A stretch of 64,000 nucleotides of DNA from NCBI RefSeq assembly GCF_029674545.1, contig NZ_CP121354.1:620001-684000 (forward strand), in the 5' to 3' direction. The notes beneath the pieces were generated by a model, which saw only the letters and a list, made by a program, of their open reading frames with translations, was not told where the DNA came from and made no database searches. Of this stretch, positions 19,145 to 27,693 are shown one piece after another. How positions within the stretch are numbered: the first letter of the stretch is position 1; every line of letters starts with the position of its first letter. Source of the DNA: Mesorhizobium sp. WSM4904 (GTDB lineage: Bacteria > Pseudomonadota > Alphaproteobacteria > Rhizobiales > Rhizobiaceae). The position numbers were made by a program, and so were the translations under genes.

Positions 19145-20091
19145 TCTTCCAGCTGGCCGTCCAGGGCGCGCAGATGCTTCTGGTGCTTTTGCTGGCGCCG
19201 CTGCTGATCGGTTTCGTGCGCAAGGTGAAGGCAAGGCTGCTGAGGCGGCAGGGACCGTCCCTGATCCAGCCCTATCGCGACCTGGTCAGGCTGATGCGCA
19301 AGGAGGTCGTGCTGGCCGACAACGCGTCCTGGCTGTTCCGCGTCACGCCCTATCTGATCTTTGCCGCCACCTGGGTCGCGGCGGCGCTGGTTCCGACATT
19401 CGCCGCCGGCCTCCAGTTCAGCTGGACCGCCGACCTCATCGTCATCGTGGCGCTGCTCGGCAGCGCGCGCTTCTTCCAGGCGCTTGCCGGCATGGACGTC
19501 GGCACAAGCTTCGGCGGCATCGGCGCCAGCCGCGAGGTGATGATCGCCTCGCTGGCCGAGCCCGCCATGCTGCTCATCGTGTTCAGCCTGGCGCTGGTCG
19601 CCGGCGCCACGCAGCTTTCGACGGTCGCAGCCTTCATGAGCTCGCCCGAGGTCGGGTTGCGGGTGTCGCTCGGCATGTCGGCGATAGCCCTGGTGATGGT
19701 GGCGATCGCCGAGAACGCGCGCATCCCGGTCGACAATCCGGCCACGCATCTGGAGCTCACCATGGTGCACGAGGCGATGATCCTGGAATATTCCGGCCGC
19801 CATCTGGCGATGATCGAACTCGCCACCTTCCTCAAGCTCGTGCTCTACGTGTCGCTGATCTCCTGCGTCTTCCTGCCGTGGGGGCTGGCGAGCGCCGGGG
19901 CGGGGCCGAAAGCACTGGCCATCGGCGCCGCCACCTATCTCGCCAAGCTTGCGGCGCTTGCCATCCTGCTGGCCGTGTTCGAGACCGCGGTCGCCAAGAT
20001 GCGCGTCTTCCGCGTGCCGGACTTCCTGGGCGCGGCGCTGATGCTGGCGCTGCTCGGCACGCTCTTGCTGTTCGTCTCGCGGAGCCTGTGA
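19141..20091 (+). CDS. hyfC: hydrogenase-4 subunit C/NuoH-like membrane subunit
   Basis: A 316-residue NuoH/HycD-like protein that links the soluble arm to the membrane arm. Conserved features are GPSLIQPYRDLVRLMRKE near the N-terminus and ENARIPVDNPATHLELTMVHEAM in the middle, which carries the acidic loop of the family, and a C-terminal AKMRVFRVPDFL. About eight membrane helices are expected. ATG 19141 overlaps the hyfB stop as ATGA; ATG 19135 two codons earlier is possible. Confidence 0.9.
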   Translation: MIFQLAVQGAQMLLVLLLAPLLIGFVRKVKARLLRRQGPSLIQPYRDLVRLMRKEVVLADNASWLFRVTPYLIFAATWVAAALVPTFAAGLQFSWTADLIVIVALLGSARFFQALAGMDVGTSFGGIGASREVMIASLAEPAMLLIVFSLALVAGATQLSTVAAFMSSPEVGLRVSLGMSAIALVMVAIAENARIPVDNPATHLELTMVHEAMILEYSGRHLAMIELATFLKLVLYVSLISCVFLPWGLASAGAGPKALAIGAATYLAKLAALAILLAVFETAVAKMRVFRVPDFLGAALMLALLGTLLLFVSRSL

Positions 20092-20753
20092 TGAACGGTC
20101 TCACCTTCGACATCGCCCATCTGCTCGCCGGCAGCCTGGTGCTGGTCTCCTTCATGATGCTCTACCAGGACCGCCTGTTCGCGCTGATCAACGTCTTTGC
20201 CCTGCACGCGGTCGTGCTTGCTCTGTCGGTGGCCTGGCAGGCCTACATCCAGGAGGCGCATCATCTCTACATCACCGCGGCAATAGCGCTGGTCTTCAAG
20301 GCGATCGTCATTCCCGTCGGGCTGCATCGCATCATCCAGAGGCTCGGCATCCATCGCGACATCGAGACCGCCGTCGGCATCGGCCCGACCATGCTCGCAG
20401 GCATTGGGCTGGTGACGCTCTCCATGGTGCTGATGCTGAGGGTGACGCCCGAAGCCGACCCGCTTGCCCGAGAGGATCTCGCCTTCGCGCTGTCGATCAT
20501 ATTGCTGGGGCTCCTGGTGATGGTCACCCGGCGCAACGCCGTGAGCCAGGTCGTCGGCTTCATGTCGCTGGAAAACGGCCTGGTGCTGGCCGCCACCGGC
20601 GCCAAGGGCATGCCGCTGGTCGTCGAGATCAGCGTCGCCTTCTCGATCCTGATCGCCTTCATCGTCATCGGCGTCTTCCTGTTCCGCATCCGCGAGCGGT
20701 TCGATTCGGTCGATGTCGGCGCGCTCGACGACTACCGCGGAGAGCGCCAGTGA
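20091..20753 (+). CDS. hyfE: hydrogenase-4 subunit E-like membrane subunit
   Basis: A 220-residue HyfE-like protein whose C-terminal half resembles NuoK (GLLVMVTRRNAVSQVVGFMSLENGLVLAA, with the helix glutamate in SLEN). About six membrane helices are present. The length matches HyfE. It overlaps hyfC by one base (TGATG) and hyfF by four (GTGA). It would form part of the proton-conducting arm. Confidence 0.88.
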   Translation: MNGLTFDIAHLLAGSLVLVSFMMLYQDRLFALINVFALHAVVLALSVAWQAYIQEAHHLYITAAIALVFKAIVIPVGLHRIIQRLGIHRDIETAVGIGPTMLAGIGLVTLSMVLMLRVTPEADPLAREDLAFALSIILLGLLVMVTRRNAVSQVVGFMSLENGLVLAATGAKGMPLVVEISVAFSILIAFIVIGVFLFRIRERFDSVDVGALDDYRGERQ

Positions 20754-22201
20754 CGGCCCTCTCCTTCGATGCCGTGGCCGCGATCCTTTTCGTCCCCGCA
20801 GGTGCCGCGGCCATTCTGGCGGCATTGCCGAACCACAAGATGACGGCGGTTGTGAACGTCATCGCCAGCCTGCTGACCTTGCTCGCCGCGCTGTCGCTGT
20901 TCGTCACCGACCGGCCGGCGCCGGGACAATATCTGCTGGTCGACGACCTCAACATCGTCTTCATCGTCCTCAACACGTTCGTCGGCTTCACCACCAGCGT
21001 GTTCAGCGCCTCCTATATCGCGCATGAGCTGGAGACCGGCCGGCTGACCGCGCCGAACCTCCGGTTCTACCACGCGATGTACCAGATCATGATGTTCGGC
21101 ATGAACCTGGCCTTCGTGTCGAACAATATCGGCCTGATGTGGGTCGCGGTGGAGCTCGCCACGCTGACCACCGTGCTGATGGTCGGCATCTACCGCACCC
21201 ATGAGGCACTGGAGGCGGCCTGGAAGTATTTCATCCTCGGCAGCGTCGGCATCGCGCTCGCTCTCTTCGGCACCATTCTCGTCTACATGGCCGCCCAGCC
21301 GGTTGTCGGCGCGGGCACCAACGCCATGGTCTGGTCGGTGCTGATCGACAAGGCGGCGCATTTCGACCCGGCCCTGCTCAGCGTCGCCTTCATCTTCCTG
21401 CTGCTCGGCTACGGCACCAAGGTCGGGCTCGCGCCCCTGCATGCCTGGCTGCCCGACGCGCATGCCGAAGGCCCGACGCCGATCTCGGCGGTGCTGTCGG
21501 GGCTGCTGCTCAACGTCGCGCTCTACGCGGTGCTGCGCTTCAAGCTCTTGCTCGCCGCCAGCCCGGAGGCGATCGGCCCGGGACCGCTGATGGCCACGAT
21601 GGGACTAACCTCGCTGATCTTCGCGGCCTTCATGCTCTACCGCCGCCGCGACATCAAACGCCTGTTCGCCTATTCCTCGATCGAGCATATGGGCATCATC
21701 GTCTTCGCCTTCGGCATGGGCGGCCCGCTCGCCAACTTCGCCGGCCTGCTGCACATGGTCATGCACAGCCTGACCAAGTCGGCGATCTTCTTCGCCGTCG
21801 GCCATATCGCGCAAGTCAAGGGCACGCAGAAGATCTCCGAGATAAGGGGGTTGACGGAAAGCCATCCCGGGCTTGGCTGGGCGCTGGTCATTGGCGTCGT
21901 GGCAATAGCCGGCCTGCCGCCGCTCGGCATCTTCATGAGTGAATTCCTGGTCGTCAGCTCGACTTTCGCCAGGTATCCGTGGCTGGCGATCCCGCTGGTG
22001 TTCGGGCTGCTCATCGCCTTCGGCGCGTTGCTTTTACGGCTGACCGGAGTCGCCTTCGGCGAGCCGCGCGGCGGCACGGCGCCGGTCGAGGCATCCTACG
22101 TGCCGATGTATTCGCACCTTGCTTTGGTGTTTGCCGCCGGCATCTATCTGCCGGCGCCGCTGGTCGCATGGTTCCAGCATGTCGCCGGTATCCTGGGGTG
22201 A
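20750..22201 (+). CDS. hyfF: hydrogenase-4 subunit F-like proton antiporter subunit
   Basis: A 483-residue second antiporter-type subunit. It shows YGTKVGLAPLHAWLPDAH, then EGPTPISAVLSG, and a lysine/arginine segment YRRRDIKRLFAYSSIEHMG, all typical of HyfF/NuoN-like proteins. Twelve to fourteen membrane helices are expected. It starts with GTG 20750 over the hyfE stop. With HyfB it gives two candidate proton channels in the complex. Confidence 0.9.
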   Translation: MTALSFDAVAAILFVPAGAAAILAALPNHKMTAVVNVIASLLTLLAALSLFVTDRPAPGQYLLVDDLNIVFIVLNTFVGFTTSVFSASYIAHELETGRLTAPNLRFYHAMYQIMMFGMNLAFVSNNIGLMWVAVELATLTTVLMVGIYRTHEALEAAWKYFILGSVGIALALFGTILVYMAAQPVVGAGTNAMVWSVLIDKAAHFDPALLSVAFIFLLLGYGTKVGLAPLHAWLPDAHAEGPTPISAVLSGLLLNVALYAVLRFKLLLAASPEAIGPGPLMATMGLTSLIFAAFMLYRRRDIKRLFAYSSIEHMGIIVFAFGMGGPLANFAGLLHMVMHSLTKSAIFFAVGHIAQVKGTQKISEIRGLTESHPGLGWALVIGVVAIAGLPPLGIFMSEFLVVSSTFARYPWLAIPLVFGLLIAFGALLLRLTGVAFGEPRGGTAPVEASYVPMYSHLALVFAAGIYLPAPLVAWFQHVAGILG

Positions 22202-22205
22202 TGCC

Positions 22206-23744
22206 ATGAGCAGGAAAAACATGCCCGGGCTCAGTGATCTCGTCGAGACCGGCCGCCCGGTCGAGCGTCACGCCCCTTGGCGCCGTGCCAAGGTGGCCCC
22301 GAAGGTCTGGAACCTTGCCGTCGAACAGCTCGCCGCGCGCCGCTGGAGCCTGCTCGGCCTGTGGGGGGAGCCGGAAAGAGTGCACATGGCGCTTCTCGAC
22401 GAAGAGCGGAACGTCGGCGTGATCAGCCTGGACTGCCGCGGCGGCCGCTACCCATCGGTCGGCCAGTACCATCCGCCGGCGCTACGGCTGGAGCGCGCCG
22501 CGGCGGATCTCTTCGGGCTGGCGCCGCAGGGCCTCCCCGACACCCGCCGCTGGCTCGACCATGGCCAGTGGGGCATCAGCCATCCGCTCGCGGCACAGCC
22601 CGGCGAGCGGTCTGCCGCGTCCTCCTACCGGTTCCTCACGGCGGAGGGCGAGAGTCTCCACCAGATCGCGGTCGGGCCGGTGCATGCCGGCATCATCGAA
22701 CCCGGACATTTCCGCTTCACGGCAAGCGGCGAAACCGTGGTGCGGCTGGAGGAGCGGCTGGGCTATGTGCACAAGGGCATCGAAGGCCTGATGGCGGGCG
22801 CGCCGATCGATCGCGCGGCAAAACTCGCGGGTCGGACGTCGGGCGACAGCACGGTCGCCTACTCGCTTGCCTTTGCCCGCGCCGTGGAAGCGGCGCTCGG
22901 CGTCGCCGTGCCGCCCCGCGCAGTCTGGCTGCGCGCCCTGATGGCCGAGCTGGAGCGCCTTGCCAATCACCTCGGTGACATCGGCGCCATCTGCAATGAC
23001 GCCGCCTTCGCGCTGATGCACGCGCATTGCGGTGTGCTGCGCGAACGCGTGCTGCGCGCCGCCGACGCGGCCTTCGGCCACCGCCTGATGCGCGACCGCA
23101 TCGTGCCCGGCGGCGTGACAGGCGATCTCAACGAGGCCGGGACGAGCGCCATCCGGTCGCTGGTCGCGGAGATCAGGCAGCGCTTTCCGCATCTGGTCGA
23201 GCTCTACGACAACACAGCCTCGCTGCAGGACCGCACGGTGACGACCGGCCGGCTCAAGGTCGAGCTTGCCCGGCAATATGCGGCCGGCGGCTATGTTGGG
23301 CGGGCGTCGGGCCGCGATTTCGATGCGCGACGCAATCTTGCCTACGCGCCCTACGACCAGCTCGCCTTCGACGTGCCGGTGCTGCAGGAGGGCGACGTCA
23401 ACGCCCGCGTCTGGATCCGCGTGCGGGAGGTCGAGCAGAGCCTGTCGCTCGTCGAGCAGATTCTGGGGCGGTTGCCAGCCGGCCCGACCCGCGCCGAGGT
23501 CGCCGCGGCGGACGATGCCGCGGACGGCCCGCGCGAGGGCATGGCGCTGGTCGAGGGTTTTCGCGGCGACATCCTGGCCTGGCTGCGCATTGGCGAGGAC
23601 AACACCATCGAGCGCTGCCACCTGCGCGATCCCTCATGGTTCCAGTGGCCGCTCCTGGAAGTAGCGATCGAAGGCAACATCGTCGCCGACTTCCCGATCT
23701 GCAACAAATCGTTCAACTGCTCCTATTCCGGCCATGATCTCTGA
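22206..23744 (+). CDS. hyfG: hydrogenase-4 large subunit-like protein lacking NiFe ligands
   Basis: A 512-residue fusion of a NuoC-like domain (RYPSVGQYHPPALRLERAAA near residues 80-100) and a NuoD/HyfG-like domain (YVHKGIEGLMAG at about 185). In true group 4 NiFe hydrogenases two CxxC pairs hold the metal. Here the first site reads RTSGDS (residues 210-215) and the last reads SFNCSYSGHDL (502-512), so Ser and Gly stand where the four cysteines should be; Cys499 and Cys505 are off register. It therefore cannot build a normal NiFe centre and fits Ehr-type complexes. Confidence 0.88.
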   Translation: MSRKNMPGLSDLVETGRPVERHAPWRRAKVAPKVWNLAVEQLAARRWSLLGLWGEPERVHMALLDEERNVGVISLDCRGGRYPSVGQYHPPALRLERAAADLFGLAPQGLPDTRRWLDHGQWGISHPLAAQPGERSAASSYRFLTAEGESLHQIAVGPVHAGIIEPGHFRFTASGETVVRLEERLGYVHKGIEGLMAGAPIDRAAKLAGRTSGDSTVAYSLAFARAVEAALGVAVPPRAVWLRALMAELERLANHLGDIGAICNDAAFALMHAHCGVLRERVLRAADAAFGHRLMRDRIVPGGVTGDLNEAGTSAIRSLVAEIRQRFPHLVELYDNTASLQDRTVTTGRLKVELARQYAAGGYVGRASGRDFDARRNLAYAPYDQLAFDVPVLQEGDVNARVWIRVREVEQSLSLVEQILGRLPAGPTRAEVAAADDAADGPREGMALVEGFRGDILAWLRIGEDNTIERCHLRDPSWFQWPLLEVAIEGNIVADFPICNKSFNCSYSGHDL

Positions 23745-23756
23745 AGGCCTGCCGTC

Positions 23757-24296
23757 ATGCGCAAGCTCCTGTTCGAAAGCCTGATCCGCCCGCCATTGAC
23801 GGAACGCTCGCCACAGGTGAGCGACGCGGCGGTCGACGAGCTGGCGCGCGCCCTCGACGGTGCCGCCCGCAAGCGGCTGGGCCGGAGCCTGTCCATCCGC
23901 GCCGTCGATGCCGGCTCCTGCAATGGGTGCGAGCTCGAGATGCACGCGCTCAACAATGCCTTTTACGACATCGAGCGCTTCGGCTTCCGCTTCGTCGCAT
24001 CGCCCCGCCATGCCGATGTGCTTCTAGTCACCGGGCCGGTCACCAAAAACATGCGCGAGGCATTGAAGCGGACCTGGGACGCGACGCCCAACCCGAAATG
24101 GGTGGTCGCGCTCGGCGACTGCGCAAAAGACGGCGGCTGCTTCGCCGGCAGCTATGCGGTCGTCGGCGGCGTGTCGGACGTGGTGCCGGTCGACCTGCAC
24201 ATTCCAGGCTGCCCGCCGCGGCCGATCGAGATCCTCAAGGGATTGATCGCGCTGCTCGACGGCGCGAACCGAAAGGGTGGCGCTTCCCAGGGCTGA
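23757..24296 (+). CDS. hyfI: NuoB/HyfI-like iron-sulfur subunit
   Basis: A 179-residue small subunit that should carry one [4Fe-4S] cluster like N2 of complex I. Ligands are Cys55 and Cys58 (SCNGCE), Cys122 (GDCAKDGG) and Cys152 (PGCPPRP), all present. The N-terminus RKLLFESLIRPPLTE is typical of HyfI. It follows hyfG by 12 bases and ends the operon, 40 bases before the convergent nosX. No NuoI-like or HyfA-like ferredoxin subunit accompanies it. Confidence 0.9.
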   Translation: MRKLLFESLIRPPLTERSPQVSDAAVDELARALDGAARKRLGRSLSIRAVDAGSCNGCELEMHALNNAFYDIERFGFRFVASPRHADVLLVTGPVTKNMREALKRTWDATPNPKWVVALGDCAKDGGCFAGSYAVVGGVSDVVPVDLHIPGCPPRPIEILKGLIALLDGANRKGGASQG

Positions 24297-24336
24297 GTCC
24301 AGCGCCGCCGTTTCTCCCGCCCGCCGTGGCCCGCGA

Positions 24337-25386
24337 TCAGACGCTGCGCTCTACCATCGACCCGTCCATCAAAACGAAGCAGGCCCGCGTTGCCCCGAGC
24401 TCCTCGAGGGCGGAAACGGCGCGATCCACAGGCATCACGGAAAAGGCAGTCGAAAGCGCGTCGGCGCAGGTCGCGGTCGGCGCAACGACCGAGACGCTGA
24501 GATAGCGGCCCGCGCACAGACCCGTCGCGGGATCGAAGATGTGATTGAATCTCCCCGCCGGACCAAATTCCGTGCCGTAGCCGCCCGAAGTGGAGACAGC
24601 CTGGTTGTCGAGAGCAAGCGTCGCAAGCAGGCGGTCCTCGGCACGCGGATCCTTTATCCCGACCGACCAGGGCCGGCCCGTCGGATGAACGTCGAGCGCA
24701 CGCGTCTCTCCCATATCGACCAAAGTGTGCGTGACCCCGCGAGCGCGCAGGAGTTCGGCGACGCGATCGGTGATGTAGCCTTGCGCGATGCCGTTCAGGG
24801 TGAGCGCCATGCCGGGTTGCGCGAACGCCACTTTTCCGATGTCGACGATCACGCGCTGGTAGCCGCATTTGGCCACGACGGCGCCGATGTCTGCCGGCGA
24901 CGGACCATTCGGATCGGCGCCAGCCGTGCTGAAATGCTTCGCATAAAGCGTCCAGAGCGGCTGCACCGTCGGGTCGAAGGCGCCGCCGGTTGCGCGGGCA
25001 TAGCGCTCGCTCGTCGCCAAAAGCTCGACGAGTTCCTGTGGCGGATCGGCCAGCTCACCGTCGCGGTTCAACCGGGAAAGCGCAGAGCTATCGTCGTAGA
25101 GGCTGAACACGCGCTCCAGTCGATGCACCTCGGCGAGCGCATCCGCGATCATGCGCTGGGCCTCGGCGGCATCGGGGTGGTATATCCGCAGCGAGGCATC
25201 GGCGCCGAGCGCGACACCGCGCCATTCATGGAACAGTGGTGACGCCCGACCCGGCCGCGGGAAGCCCCACCCAAGTGCCGCAAGGCTGAGGCCCGTCACA
25301 GCGCCGCTGATGCGGATGAAGCGGCGTCGGGTCATCGGGCCGGCCGGTTTCATTCCGGCGCGCGGAATCGTCGAAAGCTCCGTCAT
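24337..25386 (-). CDS. nosX: NosX, ApbE-like FAD:protein FMN transferase
   Basis: A 349-residue ApbE-family flavin transferase that attaches FMN to a threonine, here most likely in NosR. A Tat signal is visible (TRRRFIRISGAVTGLSLAAL, residues 19-38), so it acts in the periplasm. ApbE features include FSLYDDSSALSRLN, ATGGAFDPTVQPLW, the NGIAQGYITDRV stretch and TFxV-like C-terminal parts such as SVMPVDRA. It is the last gene of the nos operon and overlaps nosL by ATGA. Confidence 0.92.
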   Translation of the reverse strand: MTELSTIPRAGMKPAGPMTRRRFIRISGAVTGLSLAALGWGFPRPGRASPLFHEWRGVALGADASLRIYHPDAAEAQRMIADALAEVHRLERVFSLYDDSSALSRLNRDGELADPPQELVELLATSERYARATGGAFDPTVQPLWTLYAKHFSTAGADPNGPSPADIGAVVAKCGYQRVIVDIGKVAFAQPGMALTLNGIAQGYITDRVAELLRARGVTHTLVDMGETRALDVHPTGRPWSVGIKDPRAEDRLLATLALDNQAVSTSGGYGTEFGPAGRFNHIFDPATGLCAGRYLSVSVVAPTATCADALSTAFSVMPVDRAVSALEELGATRACFVLMDGSMVERSV

Positions 25387-25961
25387 TGCTTCACCAGGGC
25401 GTTGGACAGTTTGGCCTCGCTGTCCGAAATTTCGGCGGCGGCATCGCTCTCATCGCTTTCCAGGATGTATTTCTCCGGGATCTCGTTGAAGCGCACGACG
25501 GTTCCGCCATGCGCGGCCGTGAACGACCGGGCAGCCTTTTCGTCGGAGAAAGGCACGGCGTCCTTGCCGCCCATGCCGGCGTTGTAGTCGCTGCCGATAG
25601 CATACCAGGCGTCGTGCGCCTCGACCCAGGCTCCTGCCTCGGGGCGATCCCAATTCCTGGCCTTCGCCATGTCGTTGACGTAGATGGCGACGACGTCCTT
25701 CGGCTCTCCCGGCAGCATCGAGAAGGCGACGGCGTCGCGAACGGACGAGAACCAGACCGGCTCGGATTTGCCGGCACGGAAGGCCTGCCCCTTCGGGCCG
25801 CCATGTTCGAGCAGGCCCATCGAACAGAAATAGGCGACCGAAGTGGCCGTCGGCTCCTGCGGCGGCGGCTTGGACTGGCCGGCAATCTCCTGGTTGCAGC
25901 CGGCAAGCAGGACCGAGAGGACAGCGGCGGCCCATGCGCCGAGAATCGTTGCGCGCATCAT
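25383..25961 (-). CDS. nosL: NosL, copper chaperone lipoprotein
   Basis: A 192-residue outer-face lipoprotein that delivers Cu(I) for the NosZ copper sites. A lipobox LLAGC puts the lipidated cysteine at residue 22. The mature part has VAYFCSMGLLEHGGPKGQA, whose Cys and Met are the copper-binding site of the family, and later MAKARNWDRPEAGAW. ATG 25961 overlaps the nosY stop (ATGA), which decides the start; an upstream extension of 18 codons is not conserved. Confidence 0.93.
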   Translation of the reverse strand: MMRATILGAWAAAVLSVLLAGCNQEIAGQSKPPPQEPTATSVAYFCSMGLLEHGGPKGQAFRAGKSEPVWFSSVRDAVAFSMLPGEPKDVVAIYVNDMAKARNWDRPEAGAWVEAHDAWYAIGSDYNAGMGGKDAVPFSDEKAARSFTAAHGGTVVRFNEIPEKYILESDESDAAAEISDSEAKLSNALVKQ

Positions 25962-26788
25962 GGCTCCTTCCTTGAAAAGACGAAGGCGGCAAGCGCCAGG
26001 GGAACCGCCACCCATGCCGCCAGCGCCGTAAGCAGCACGGCGCGGCCGAACTGCATCTGCTCGGCAAGGCCGGCCATCCCGGCGAACAGGCTGGTCTTCG
26101 ACAACCCGGCAAGGTTGAGGAGCCGGAAGATGTCGGCGGGATCGAAGAGGAGCAGCCAGTTGAAAGCGGCGGCGCTGATCGTCCTGCCCTGATCCGCAAC
26201 CAGCAGGCCGAGCAGCGCCATGTCGTAGAGAAGAACCAGAACCAGCCAGATGCCGATGGCAAGGCCTGCCGCGGTCGCACGCTCGCGCACGGTCGCGCTG
26301 ATCAAGTATCCGAGCGCGTCGAAGACCGCGCCGAGCAGAACGGACGAGCCTATCATCCGCGCGAAACTGCCGAGGCTGTCGGCATCGAATTCGCCGGCCG
26401 CGAACGCGAGCGCCGCTCCGGCTGCACCGTAGCCGAGCACGGTCGCCACCGTCAGGATCGAGAGATGCCCGAGGAATTTGCCAAAGAGGATCTGCCAGCG
26501 CGAGAGCGGATAGGAGAGCAGAAGAAGCAGCGTGCCGCGATCGCGTTCTCCGACGATTGCGTCGTGGGACAGGAGGAGCGCGATCAGCGGAACCAGGAAA
26601 ATCGTCAGGCTCGACAGGCTGACGACCGTGACTTCGAGCGGACTTGCGCCGACCACGCCCGTCGGGGCGCTGCCGAGAAACGCAAGCGTCAACGCCAGGC
26701 CGGCCATCAGCAGGACGGCGCCAAGGGCCCAGCGGTTGCGCAGGCCGTCGCGTATCTCGCGGCCGGCAATCGTTGCTATGGCGTTCAT
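25958..26788 (-). CDS. nosY: NosY, ABC transporter permease
   Basis: A 276-residue inner-membrane permease with about six helices, partner of the ATPase NosF and the periplasmic NosD in the NosDFY complex needed for the CuZ site. It begins MNAIATIAGREIRDGLRNRW and has GERDRGTLLLLLSYPLSRWQ, a coupling segment typical of ABC-2-type permeases. ATG 26788 overlaps the nosF stop; the end overlaps nosL. Confidence 0.92.
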   Translation of the reverse strand: MNAIATIAGREIRDGLRNRWALGAVLLMAGLALTLAFLGSAPTGVVGASPLEVTVVSLSSLTIFLVPLIALLLSHDAIVGERDRGTLLLLLSYPLSRWQILFGKFLGHLSILTVATVLGYGAAGAALAFAAGEFDADSLGSFARMIGSSVLLGAVFDALGYLISATVRERATAAGLAIGIWLVLVLLYDMALLGLLVADQGRTISAAAFNWLLLFDPADIFRLLNLAGLSKTSLFAGMAGLAEQMQFGRAVLLTALAAWVAVPLALAAFVFSRKEP

Positions 26789-27693
26789 TCCGCGGCCTCC
26801 CGTGTAAGCTCGTCGCATAGATCGACCAATGTCGGCGGCATCACTTCGATGTTGGAGACGCCTTGCAGCAGCGAGACGCTGCGGATCGCCTCGATCTTGC
26901 CGTCGTCGGCGCAGGTGAGCTCGAAGCGCAGATCGTCGAGCCACTGCACGCTGCGCCGGGCGGTGAATTCCCGCGCCGCCTTCCCGTCGACGACGTGCAC
27001 CCGTATCCGAAGCGGCAGGTCCGCCAGGCGGCGGAGTTCGGGAAGCGCGCCGCATGCGACCATGCGGCCGGCCTTCATGATGGCGATGCGGTCGGCCTGC
27101 TCGATGTCGCTCAACGCATGCGAGGAAAGCAGCAGCGTCGCGCCGGCGTCGCGCAACTGCGCCATGACGTCGTAGAACATCTGGCGCGATTCGATGTCGA
27201 GGCCGGTTGTCGGCTCGTCGAGGAAGAGGACGCGCGGCTCGCCCAGCAGCGCCTGCGCCAATCCGAGGCGCTGACGCATGCCCTTCGAATAGGTGCCGAC
27301 GCGGCGGCGCGCGGCGGCAGCGAGCCCGACGCGTTCCAGGAGCTGGTCGGTGACGCCGAGCGGCACTTGCTTGAGACGCGCGTAGAAACGCAGCACTTCG
27401 CGTCCGGTCATGGCTGGCGAGAAGGCTACGTTCTCTGGCAGAAAGCCGATCCTGCGCCGGAATGCCATGGCCTGGCGCCCCGCCGGGTTCTCGCCGAGCA
27501 GCGCGATGCGTCCGGCGGTCGGCGCAAGCAGGCCGAGCGCCATCTTCACCAGCGTGCTCTTGCCGGCTCCGTTGTGACCGACGATGGCAGCGCACTCGCC
27601 GGGCGCAACCGACAGGTCCACGTCGCGCACGACGTAACTATCCCCGTATCGCTTCGACACGCCTTGCATGAAGATCGTCGGCGACATGGTCAT
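26785..27693 (-). CDS. nosF: NosF, ABC transporter ATPase
   Basis: A 302-residue ATPase of the NosDFY complex. Walker A GHNGAGKST is at residues 39-47, the signature is YSKGMRQRLG, and Walker B is VLFLDEPTTGLD, followed by the SSHALSDIEQ switch histidine. A C-terminal extension after residue 210 is usual for NosF. ATG 27693 overlaps the nosD stop. Confidence 0.94.
   Translation of the reverse strand: MTMSPTIFMQGVSKRYGDSYVVRDVDLSVAPGECAAIVGHNGAGKSTLVKMALGLLAPTAGRIALLGENPAGRQAMAFRRRIGFLPENVAFSPAMTGREVLRFYARLKQVPLGVTDQLLERVGLAAAARRRVGTYSKGMRQRLGLAQALLGEPRVLFLDEPTTGLDIESRQMFYDVMAQLRDAGATLLLSSHALSDIEQADRIAIMKAGRMVACGALPELRRLADLPLRIRVHVVDGKAAREFTARRSVQWLDDLRFELTCADDGKIEAIRSVSLLQGVSNIEVMPPTLVDLCDELTREAAE

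Noticed and set aside
22206..24296. Active NiFe hydrogenase 4
   Set aside because: All four cysteine positions of the metal site are Ser or Gly, and no maturation (hyp) genes are present in the window.
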